Positions 57,511 through 64,000 of a stretch of DNA of 64,000 bases are shown here, piece after piece (position 1 is the first letter of the stretch; the number at the start of each line of letters is the position of its first letter). This DNA is from a candidate division NPL-UPA2 bacterium Unc8 (lineage in GTDB: Bacteria > NPL-UPA2), in contig NDHY01000001.1 of assembly GCA_003574845.1 (NCBI GenBank), positions 124,001-188,000 on the forward strand, written 5' to 3'. A model generated the notes under the pieces. It did not search any database and was not told the origin of the DNA. It worked only from the letters and a program-made list of their open reading frames with translations. Position numbers and translations under genes: made by a program.

Positions 57511-59142
57511 ATGGCAGCTAAACAATTAATCTTTGGTGATGAAGCGCGGCGGGTAGTCTTGAAGGGTATTCAGCAATTAAGTAATGCCGTTAAAGAAACT
57601 TATGGTCCTAAGGGACGCAATGTTGCACTTGACAAAAAGTTTGGCTCTCCAACTATTACTAAGGATGGAGTAACCGTTGCAAAAGAAATAGAACTTGAAG
57701 ACGCATATGAAAATATGGGTGCCCAGATGGTAAAAGAGGTGGCAGAGAAAACATCAAGTGTCGCCGGGGATGGAACAACCTGCGCTACCATTCTTGCTGA
57801 ATCTATCTATAAAGAAGGCTTGAAAAACGTTACTGCTGGTGCTAATCCAATGGCAATAAAAAGAGGCATTGAAAAGGCGGTAAATAAAGTAGTAAGTGAG
57901 CTGAAGTCATTAAGTAAAGAAGTAAAAGGGAAAGAAGATATTTCTCATATAGCGACTATTGCTGCCAATAATGACCGCGCCATCGGTACCATTATCGCCG
58001 ATGCGATGGAAAAGGTAGGAAAAGACGGCAGTATTACCGTAGAAGAGGGAAAGACACTTGAAACAACAATGGATTTGGTAGAAGGGATGCAGTTTGACCA
58101 GGGGTATCTCTCCCCGTACTTCATTACGAATATAGATACCCAGGAGGTTGTACTTGAAGACGTCTATATCCTTCTCCATGAAAAGAAGATAAGCAGTGTA
58201 AAGGATCTTCTCCCCGTATTAGAGCAAGTGGCAAAACTCGGAAGGCCATTCTTGATTATTGCCGAAGATGTGGAAGGAGAAGCATTAGCAACCTTGATAG
58301 TGAATAAGATAAGGGGCACTCTCTCCTGTGCAACAGTGAAGGCACCAGGGTTTGGCGACAGGCGCAAGGCTATGCTTGGAGACATAGCTGTCTTGACTGC
58401 AGGACAGGTAATCTCAGAAGACCTTGGGTTAAAGATAGAGAATGTCAAGATTAATATGCTTGGTCAGGCAAAGAGAGTAAAAATCAACAAGGATGATACG
58501 ACAATCATTGAGGGTGCCGGAGATAGTAAAGCAATAAAAGCTCACGCCAATCAGATTCGTAAACAGATTGATGATACTACATCAGACTATGACCGCGAGA
58601 AGTTAGAGGAGCGGCTGGCAAGACTTGCCGGTGGTGTAGCGGTGGTTAATGTTGGCGCAGCTACCGAGACTGAGATGAAAGAGAAAAAAGCTCGTGTAGA
58701 GGATGCTCTCCATGCTACCAGAGCAGCTGTTGAAGAAGGCATTGTTCCTGGTGGAGGGGTGGCGCTACTGCGAACAATTTCTAAATTAGAAGGGCTCCCA
58801 GCTGAGGGCGATGAAAAAATCGGTGTGGAAATTATTCGCCGGACATTAGAGGAGCCAGTCAGGCAGCTGGCGGCTAATGCCGGAAAAGAAGGTTCGGTAA
58901 TCGTTCAACATCTCCTTCAAGAGAAAGTAAATATTGGTTACAACGTAGAAACCGATAAGTATGAGGATATGCTGAAAGCAGGAGTGCTTGACCCCGTCAA
59001 GGTGGTGCGACTGGCACTGCAGAATGCCTCCAGTATTGCCAGCCTTCTTCTGACAACTGAAGCGCTGGTTACCGAGGTTCCCGAGAAGAGACAGCCCGCA
59101 TATCAAATGCCAGGTGGAATGCCGCCAGGAGGTATGTACTAA
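57511..59142 (+). CDS. groL: Chaperonin GroEL
   Basis: The 543 residues are full length. ATP-binding '[31 protein letters not shown]' and '[16 protein letters not shown]', plus apical and equatorial signatures ('[17 protein letters not shown]'), are present. The C-terminal tail is short and Gly/Met/Pro-rich (GGMPPGGMY), a reduced GGM repeat. An intrinsic terminator follows at once. Confidence 0.97.
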   Translation: MAAKQLIFGDEARRVVLKGIQQLSNAVKETYGPKGRNVALDKKFGSPTITKDGVTVAKEIELEDAYENMGAQMVKEVAEKTSSVAGDGTTCATILAESIYKEGLKNVTAGANPMAIKRGIEKAVNKVVSELKSLSKEVKGKEDISHIATIAANNDRAIGTIIADAMEKVGKDGSITVEEGKTLETTMDLVEGMQFDQGYLSPYFITNIDTQEVVLEDVYILLHEKKISSVKDLLPVLEQVAKLGRPFLIIAEDVEGEALATLIVNKIRGTLSCATVKAPGFGDRRKAMLGDIAVLTAGQVISEDLGLKIENVKINMLGQAKRVKINKDDTTIIEGAGDSKAIKAHANQIRKQIDDTTSDYDREKLEERLARLAGGVAVVNVGAATETEMKEKKARVEDALHATRAAVEEGIVPGGGVALLRTISKLEGLPAEGDEKIGVEIIRRTLEEPVRQLAANAGKEGSVIVQHLLQEKVNIGYNVETDKYEDMLKAGVLDPVKVVRLALQNASSIASLLLTTEALVTEVPEKRQPAYQMPGGMPPGGMY

Positions 59143-59159
59143 GTACTAAACAAGGAAGT

Positions 59160-59197
59160 AAAAGGCAGGCCGCTTTCTCAAAAGCAGCCTGCCTTTT
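59160..59197 (+). terminator. Rho-independent terminator after groEL
   Basis: Stem AAAAGGCAGGC (59160-59170) pairs with GCCTGCCTTTT (59187-59197), with an inner GCTTT/AAAGC pairing and a T run at the 3' side. It lies 18 bases after the groEL stop and before rpmB. Confidence 0.9.
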
Positions 59198-59211
59198 TAA
59201 GATTTAAGAAA

Positions 59212-59469
59212 ATGTCAAGAAAATGCGATCTGTGTGGGAAGACTCCGTCAACAGGTTTCAATGTGAGCCATTCCCACCGCAAGACAAAAAGAAGATGGCT
59301 TCCTAATCTGCAGACAGTCAGAGCAATGGTCAATGGAGGAGTGAGGAGACTTCGTGTTTGCACTGCCTGCATACGTTCCGGTAAGATGGTGAAGCCCTCA
59401 GTAAAAACTAAGCAACAAGAAAACCCAGAAGATATAAAAGAGAACAATTCCCCACTCGCTCAGTCCTAA
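59212..59469 (+). CDS. rpmB: 50S ribosomal protein L28 with C-terminal extension
   Basis: The 85-residue bL28 has '[37 protein letters not shown]' and '[15 protein letters not shown]', with a zinc-type C...C pair at each end (CDLC, CTAC). The usual length is about 62. The last 20 or so residues ([19 protein letters not shown]) are extra and are antisense to the 3' end of the cation antiporter gene (72-bp convergent overlap). Confidence 0.95.
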   Translation: MSRKCDLCGKTPSTGFNVSHSHRKTKRRWLPNLQTVRAMVNGGVRRLRVCTACIRSGKMVKPSVKTKQQENPEDIKENNSPLAQS

Positions 59470-60393
59470 TCTTAAAATTCCATTCCTGGGGCGGTAGACA
59501 AGGCCGAGTATTACCATGCCAATTCCCCAAATGACGAAAACCCCACTCATTGTATGAATTAATGCAGCTGACTGCAAAATGTCTCCGCGCTGATAGAAGA
59601 TATCGGCAAGAAATACAATTGCAGAATTGAATGTAATACTGCCCATTATGTTGGCAGCAGCCATATCGTATAGGTACATCTTTACCGCAGCAAGGGAGAT
59701 GACTAATTCTGGAAGGCTTGTCGTCACAGCAAGGAGGATGCTTCCTACAAAAGTGGCTCCAATCTCTACTTCTCCTATTGGAATCTTTGCAATTAAGTCA
59801 GCAGTTCTGGTTAAATATATTCCAGAGATGATGAGTATCACTGTAGTAATGAATGCGCCAGAATACACTCTCAGATGGGAAGTAGACTCATAAAGAGCCG
59901 CTTCATCTTGCGGTTTATTTTTCATTTCATGCTTAAAGATAAGATGCGTACCAACAAGATAAGTAAGCAGAATGAGTATGCTTACAGGTCCAATCCGCCA
60001 TGCCTGAAAAAAATGCCCCAATCCGGGGGCAATAGCAATACCGATAAGTATCATTAAAGTAAGAAGGGCTCCAAATAAAGCAACGAGGATGTGTTCTTTG
60101 TGAAGCCTGTAAAAGAATGGCGCTCCGATCGCAAAGCTAAGAACAGCAAAGATAAGTAAATTAAACATATTTGACCCCAAAAGCGTCCCGATGGCTAAGT
60201 CTGCATCTCCAATGTATCCTGAAGTAATTACAACAATAGCCTCCGGAAAGGAGCTAACCGTGGCGAGAAATGTTATCCCGATGACTATTCCTCCTGCTCC
60301 TGTCTTCTCGGCAATGATGTCCCCAAATTTTACTAACTTTACACCAGCAAATACCACGCATCCTGCCAGAGCAATAAATTGTAGCCAAACCAT
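59398..60393 (-). CDS. Calcium/cation antiporter (CaCA family, YrbG-like)
   Basis: The 331-residue inner-membrane protein has about ten helices in two inverted halves. The alpha repeats are '[21 protein letters not shown]' (in two parts) with '[14 protein letters not shown]', and '[21 protein letters not shown]' with '[15 protein letters not shown]'. These match prokaryotic Na+/Ca2+ exchangers. The central acidic residues (SFPE, SLPE) that bind Ca2+ are present. Its 3' end overlaps rpmB. The promoter sits so close that the mRNA may be leaderless. Confidence 0.92.
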   Translation of the reverse strand: MVWLQFIALAGCVVFAGVKLVKFGDIIAEKTGAGGIVIGITFLATVSSFPEAIVVITSGYIGDADLAIGTLLGSNMFNLLIFAVLSFAIGAPFFYRLHKEHILVALFGALLTLMILIGIAIAPGLGHFFQAWRIGPVSILILLTYLVGTHLIFKHEMKNKPQDEAALYESTSHLRVYSGAFITTVILIISGIYLTRTADLIAKIPIGEVEIGATFVGSILLAVTTSLPELVISLAAVKMYLYDMAAANIMGSITFNSAIVFLADIFYQRGDILQSAALIHTMSGVFVIWGIGMVILGLVYRPRNGILRLGLSEWGIVLFYIFWVFLLLSFY

Positions 60394-60400
60394 AAGAAAA

Positions 60401-60430
60401 ATTATATAATAAGGCTTCTCTTTCTGTCAA
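60401..60430 (-). promoter_or_regulatory. Consensus promoter of the cation antiporter gene
   Basis: On the minus strand: perfect -35 TTGACA (60425-60430), 18-base spacer, perfect -10 TATAAT (60401-60406). Only 7 bases separate the -10 from the ATG at 60393, so transcription should begin at or very near the start codon. No Shine-Dalgarno is present. Confidence 0.7.
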
Positions 60431-60453
60431 TTTTCCTGAAATGCAGGGAATAG

Positions 60454-61050
60454 ATGATGAAGTTAAATGAACTGTACAAAAAGATAGAAGATTGCCAGCA
60501 ATGCTCTTTAGGGAAGACAAGAACAAAACTTGTCTTTGGAACTGGTAGTGAGGAGGCAGAGGTGGTCTTCGTCGGAGAAGCACCCGGATATTATGAGGAC
60601 CAAAAAGGTGAACCGTTTGTCGGTGAGGCAGGAAAACTTCTTACCGAACTATTGGAAAAGATTGGAATCAAAAGGTCAGAGGTCTACATTGCAAATGTTC
60701 TTAAATGCCGCCCGCCAGGAAACAGGGACCCTGCTCCGGAGGAAGTGGAGATTTGCAAAGAGCATCTCCTTCAGCAGATTGAAGTTATCAAGCCGAAGGT
60801 GGTCTGTACATTAGGAAATTTTGCTACTCAGGTGATTCTTGGGAAAAAAGTTCCCATCTCCAGGGTGAGGGGAACACCAACCCTAACAAAAGAGTTTTTT
60901 GTGTTTCCGCTCTATCATCCGGCTGCTGTCCTTCATCAGAGGTGGATGCTGGAGCCACTTGAGGAAGATTTTCAAAAGTTAAGAGAGTTCCTGAATTCTC
61001 CAATATCAGTGCCACAATTGCAGAAGGCAGAGCAACTTGACTTATTTTAA
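60454..61050 (+). CDS. Uracil-DNA glycosylase, family 4 (4Fe-4S)
   Basis: The 198-residue protein removes uracil from DNA. 'CQQCSLGKTR' (first two cluster Cys), motif A 'FVGEAPGYYEDQKGEPFVGEAG', 'NVLKCRPPGNRDPAPEEVEIC' (last two cluster Cys) and motif B 'YHPAAVL' are intact. The C-terminal 'QLDLF' resembles a clamp-binding tail, so it may dock on DnaN (inference). Confidence 0.95.
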   Translation: MMKLNELYKKIEDCQQCSLGKTRTKLVFGTGSEEAEVVFVGEAPGYYEDQKGEPFVGEAGKLLTELLEKIGIKRSEVYIANVLKCRPPGNRDPAPEEVEICKEHLLQQIEVIKPKVVCTLGNFATQVILGKKVPISRVRGTPTLTKEFFVFPLYHPAAVLHQRWMLEPLEEDFQKLREFLNSPISVPQLQKAEQLDLF

Positions 61051-61072
61051 TGACAAACAATCCTGAAAAGAT

Positions 61073-62317
61073 ATGCGTTTAATTATTTTTGAAGATGAAA
61101 AATGTGAGAATTTTTACCCGCTGACATTGCTGCGTCCGGTGTTTGAATTAAAATGCGGACACACAACACTCCTATCAAAGATTTTACGAGCATTTGAGAA
61201 GATGGAGACTGGATTTTTTATCCGTGACCATTTGGCTCCCACCTTCAGAAAAAGAACCCCTTCAGGCATTATCAATGACAAAGAAATGCTCAACGGCGAT
61301 GACTTGCTCATAGTCAATGGGAGATGGCTGATTACCGATGCTGTTCAATTAGGCACTGATGAAGTCGGTATATGCAATGGGAGTGTTACCTACCTCAGGA
61401 TAAGCAAAGAAAAAGCATTAACGATTAAGGCAGAAGATTTTCCCTCCTTCCTCGCTATAGCGAGAGCGAAAGTCAGAGAAAAAAAAATCCCTGCCAGGCT
61501 CATTAACTACCCCTGGGAACTGATTAGATATAATAGGGAAGTAATGGAAAGTGAGTTTGCCTTTCTTAAAAAATCTGGCATGGAAGGGAAAGTTTCCTCT
61601 ATGGTAGCTATTTACGGTTCAGAGAAAAACCTCTATGTTGCCACAACAGCAGAGCTTCATCCCTTTGTTGTTATTGATACTACCAATGGCGCAGTTGTAA
61701 TTGATGAGAAGGCGATAATATTGCCTTACTCACGGATAGAGGGACCTGCTTACATAGGAGAGGAAACACATATTCATTCCGGCAACATCTGCGGGGGAAC
61801 CTCCATTGGGCCCTTTTGTCGTATCGGCGGGGAGGTGGAAGACTCCATCATTCAAGGCTATACGAATAAATATCACAGTGGCTTTCTTGGTCACAGCTAT
61901 CTCGGTGAGTGGGTCAACATCGGCGCTATAGCAACGACCAGCGATCTTAGGAACGACTATTCTGCGGTAAAAGTTTACATAAAGGGGAGTCTTATAGATA
62001 CCGGTGAAATTAAGATGGGTTCTTTTATCGGAGACCATACAAAGACAAGTATTGGCACCCTTTTTAATACGGGGACGATGGTTGGTATTATGTCTAATAT
62101 AATTAGTGATGGAGGACTTCTTCCCAGATTTATTCCCTCGTTCTGCCTTATTTTTAATGGAAAAGTGTCCAGAGGTCGCGGATTTAATGCACTGGTGGAG
62201 GCAGCCCGCCGGGTGATGAGTCGGCGCGGCAAGATATTAAGTGAGGAGGACGAAAATCTTCTAAAAGCGGCTTATGAGCTAACCGCGGAGGAACGGGGTT
62301 ACTTGACAGAATTTTAG
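61073..62317 (+). CDS. GlmU-like putative sugar nucleotidyltransferase
   Basis: 414 residues. The N-terminal domain is a divergent nucleotidyltransferase ('LIIFEDEKCENFYPLTLLRPVFELKCGHTTLLSKI', 'LLIVNGRWL') and the C-terminal half is a left-handed beta-helix with hexapeptide repeats ('YIGEETHIHSGNICGGTSIGPFCRIGGEVEDSIIQGYTNKYHSGFLGHSYLGEWVNIGA' in type). This matches the 'putative sugar nucleotidyl transferase' family known from Bacteroidetes and several candidate phyla. The substrate is unknown, and it may serve cell-wall or polysaccharide sugar activation. Confidence 0.85.
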   Translation: MRLIIFEDEKCENFYPLTLLRPVFELKCGHTTLLSKILRAFEKMETGFFIRDHLAPTFRKRTPSGIINDKEMLNGDDLLIVNGRWLITDAVQLGTDEVGICNGSVTYLRISKEKALTIKAEDFPSFLAIARAKVREKKIPARLINYPWELIRYNREVMESEFAFLKKSGMEGKVSSMVAIYGSEKNLYVATTAELHPFVVIDTTNGAVVIDEKAIILPYSRIEGPAYIGEETHIHSGNICGGTSIGPFCRIGGEVEDSIIQGYTNKYHSGFLGHSYLGEWVNIGAIATTSDLRNDYSAVKVYIKGSLIDTGEIKMGSFIGDHTKTSIGTLFNTGTMVGIMSNIISDGGLLPRFIPSFCLIFNGKVSRGRGFNALVEAARRVMSRRGKILSEEDENLLKAAYELTAEERGYLTEF

Positions 62318-62339
62318 AAGTGTAATATACTTCAAAGTA

Positions 62340-62432
62340 TAAAATCAAAAGTCAAAATTACAATGCAAAATTCAAAATTTAAAGTTGATTTAAAAAACTT
62401 TTAACTTGCACTTTTGACTTTTAACTTGCACT
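62340..62432 (-). repeat. A/T-rich dispersed repeat, inverted copy
   Basis: The reverse complement of 62340-62432 follows 41354-41466 almost base for base, including 'GTGCAAGTTAAAAG' and 'TTTTGCATTGTAATTTTGAC'. It fills the gap before phoU. Confidence 0.88.
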
Positions 62433-62457
62433 GGTGCCACTCAAAGAAAGGAGCGAG

Positions 62458-63141
62458 ATGGAGCGTCATTTTGACGAGGAATTAAATGTCTTAAGAAAGA
62501 ACCTTGTGCATGCATCTTCACTTGCTGAAGAAGCGATTGCTAAAGCTATCAAGGCTTTAGTGGATAGAAATATTGAGCTGGCAGAGGAGGTAATTCATCA
62601 GGATGATGCCATTAATGAATTGGAAGTAGAGATAGACGAACAGTGCCTGAGGCTATTTGCTCTTCGGCAGCCCTTCGCCATTGATTTGAGATTCATCAGC
62701 TCAGCGATGAAGATTAATAGTCAATTGGAGCGCATTGGAGATGAGGCGGTAAATATTGCTGAAAGGGCATTGGGTTTACTCAAAGAACCTCCCCTTAAGC
62801 CGTTGATTGACATCCCTCGCCTTGCCACCCTATCTAAGGAGATGGTCAAAGACAGCATCAATAGCTTTATCAATAAGGATGCTGATTTAGCTCGCTCTGT
62901 CTGCAAACGTGATGACGAGGTGGATGATTTGAACAACCAAATCTTCCGGGAGCTTCTCACCTATATGATGGAGGACCAGGGAACAATAAGCAGAGCCATC
63001 CGGCTTATCTTTACCGGTCGCCACCTGGAGCGCATTGCTGACCACGCTACTAACATTGCTGAAGATGTCATTTATATGGTCTCGGGCAATGACATTCGTC
63101 ATCACATGAATATGCGAAAGAAAGAAAAGGAAAGAAAATAG
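62458..63141 (+). CDS. phoU: Phosphate transport regulator PhoU
   Basis: About 227 residues from the ATG at 62458, preceded by AAAGGAG; the frame opens at 62434 inside the repeat. Two three-helix PhoU repeats with metal-binding 'E.....D..N' motifs ('DDAINELEVEIDEQCLRL', 'DEVDDLNNQIFRELL') and 'RIGDEAVNIAE', 'RIADHATNIAEDV'. It down-regulates the Pho response and Pst transport. No pst genes are adjacent in the window. Confidence 0.95.
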   Translation: MERHFDEELNVLRKNLVHASSLAEEAIAKAIKALVDRNIELAEEVIHQDDAINELEVEIDEQCLRLFALRQPFAIDLRFISSAMKINSQLERIGDEAVNIAERALGLLKEPPLKPLIDIPRLATLSKEMVKDSINSFINKDADLARSVCKRDDEVDDLNNQIFRELLTYMMEDQGTISRAIRLIFTGRHLERIADHATNIAEDVIYMVSGNDIRHHMNMRKKEKERK

Positions 63142-63156
63142 GGTCAACTCTGTTTT

Positions 63157-63603
63157 CTACTTCTCAATCTGGATTCCGGCCTCACAAAGTAGCTCTTGTG
63201 CCATCTTATCAGGATAACCACTGGCAATTACAATGCGTTTTATCCCGGAATTAATAATCATCTTGGCGCAAATGCTACAGGGTTGGTGCGTACAATAAAG
63301 GAAAGCGCTTCTGATACTTATTCCATAGAGCGCAGCTTGAATAATTGCATTCTGCTCAGCATGCAGCCCGCGGCACAGCTCCTGACGCTCACCGCGTGGA
63401 ATGCCCTCATTTTCTCTCTTGCAGCCAACTTCTGCGCAATGAGACAGTCCCTGCGGCGCCCCATTGTAGCCAGTAGCAAGCATTCTCTTCTCTATAACAA
63501 TAGCTGCCCCTACCTGTCTGCGCAGACAGGTAGAACGGCTGGAGACAAGTCCGGCTATTTTAAGAAAATAATCGTCCCAGGAAGGGCGCGGGTCAACTTT
63601 CAT
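63157..63603 (-). CDS. dCMP deaminase (ComEB-like)
   Basis: The 148-residue cytidine/deoxycytidylate deaminase has '[29 protein letters not shown]', zinc site 'HAEQNAI' (His and catalytic Glu) and '[14 protein letters not shown]' (PCxxC). It produces dUMP for thymidylate synthesis. It overlaps glyA by 11 bases, and the glyA-dcd order is common. Confidence 0.93.
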   Translation of the reverse strand: MKVDPRPSWDDYFLKIAGLVSSRSTCLRRQVGAAIVIEKRMLATGYNGAPQGLSHCAEVGCKRENEGIPRGERQELCRGLHAEQNAIIQAALYGISIRSAFLYCTHQPCSICAKMIINSGIKRIVIASGYPDKMAQELLCEAGIQIEK

Positions 63604-64000
63604 AGATAGAAAAATTCCTACAGAGCCCTGCGACCTTTTTCTTTATTCTACTGAGCACTATTGCCTCATTAGAATTTCGCAGCGCCTCAGCAATCATCCG
63701 CCCAATCTCTCTCATCTCGTCCTCTTTCATTCCTCTTGTTGTCAGAGCAGGAGAGCCCAGGCGAATCCCATTGGTTATTACCGGTGGCTCCTCATCAAAT
63801 GGAATGCTATTCTTGTTAACACCAATCCCTACCTGGCTCAGAACTTCCTCTGCCTCACGGCCGGTTAACCCATCGGCTCTCAAATCAATGAGAAGAAGGT
63901 GGGTATCTGTACCTCCTGAGATAAGCTGCAATCCCTGTTTTTTGAGCTCTTCCGCCAGAGCATGAGCATTTTTAACTATCTGCTCCTGATAAGCCTTAAA
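63593..64000 (-). CDS. glyA: Serine hydroxymethyltransferase, C-terminal part (5' end outside window)
   Basis: The frame is open to the window end on the minus strand. About 135 residues are visible, including '[15 protein letters not shown]', '[17 protein letters not shown]' and '[19 protein letters not shown]', which are unmistakable SHMT C-terminal motifs. It interconverts serine and glycine with tetrahydrofolate, feeding one-carbon units to purine and thymidylate synthesis. Confidence 0.95.
   Translation of the reverse strand, partial: FKAYQEQIVKNAHALAEELKKQGLQLISGGTDTHLLLIDLRADGLTGREAEEVLSQVGIGVNKNSIPFDEEPPVITNGIRLGSPALTTRGMKEDEMREIGRMIAEALRNSNEAIVLSRIKKKVAGLCRNFSIYES

Noticed and set aside
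63513..63530. Perfect palindrome CCTGTCTGCGCAGACAGG in the dCMP deaminase gene, resembling the dispersed GC-rich palindromes
   Set aside because: The codons encode 'TCLRRQVGA', a conserved motif of dCMP deaminases, so it is native coding sequence rather than an insertion.

Overview
The window reads as chromosomal DNA of an uncultured-type diderm bacterium. It has the LPS export permeases LptF/LptG, an LptE-like lipoprotein, an LpxL-type acyltransferase, SurA-type periplasmic folding, and a type IV pilus with secretin proteins. I cannot name the phylum from sequence alone. The house style (dense genes, a PilM-PilN fusion, a Bacteroidetes-like GlmU-type nucleotidyltransferase, a 29-residue COX24/mS38-like protein, many short intergenic repeat families) suggests a candidate-phylum or PVC-like lineage rather than a model proteobacterium. 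That is inference.

Layout. 1-4.4 kb (+): 3' end of ileS, a DksA-type zinc protein, lspA, lgt (with an apparent frameshift), a TPR-LysM-L,D-transpeptidase protein and accA. 4.4-19.5 kb (+): one long, mostly overlapping type IV pilus cluster: pilB, pilT, a second pilB-like ATPase, pilC, a sigma54 activator and histidine kinase (PilR/PilS-like), a pilM-pilN fusion, pilO, a pilP-like gene, an AMIN/TPR/STN protein and two tandem short secretin-domain proteins. 19.5-21.9 kb (+): a COX24-like mini-gene, a BamD-like TPR protein, lptE and holA. 21.8-25 kb (-): rpsT, tRNA-Tyr, dnaN and dnaA, with DnaA boxes on both sides of dnaA (probable oriC). 25-27.2 kb (+): lptF-lptG. 27.3-31 kb (-): lepB, a phosphohexomutase, hisI, an LpxL-like gene and a YjbQ family gene. 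31.1-36 kb (+): nth, a CDF metal exporter and carB, the last carrying a palindromic insert in its linker. 36-40 kb (-): recG, tmRNA, an outer-membrane protein and smpB. 40-45.2 kb: tRNA-Leu (+), then (-) a GuaB3-type gene, an iron alcohol dehydrogenase, proS lacking its editing domain, and dgt. 45.2-55.3 kb (-): two unknown membrane proteins, yacG, an FmdB-type gene, tRNA-Gly, a PII-like gene, apgM, rpsU, purQ, a purS-purL fusion, gatC, rsmA and a surA-like gene. 55.3-57.1 kb: repeats, a carboxylase fragment and a decayed IS. 57.2-64 kb: groES-groEL, rpmB, a Ca2+/cation antiporter (-), uracil-DNA glycosylase, a GlmU-like protein, phoU, dCMP deaminase (-) and partial glyA (-).

The most interesting threads are these. 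(i) The pilus secretin appears split over three consecutive genes, the secretin domain being present twice as separate exported proteins. (ii) A mitochondrial mS38/COX24-like mini-protein is encoded between the secretins and the outer-membrane assembly genes. (iii) Several families of short dispersed repeats (a REP/BIME-like element, GGCACA-type minisatellites, GC-rich palindromes, AT-rich spacers) supply the 3' ends or linkers of real proteins (proS, purL, recG, histidine kinase, carB) and break a transposase. (iv) If oriC is where dnaA suggests, the whole 20-kb pilus arm is transcribed head-on to replication.
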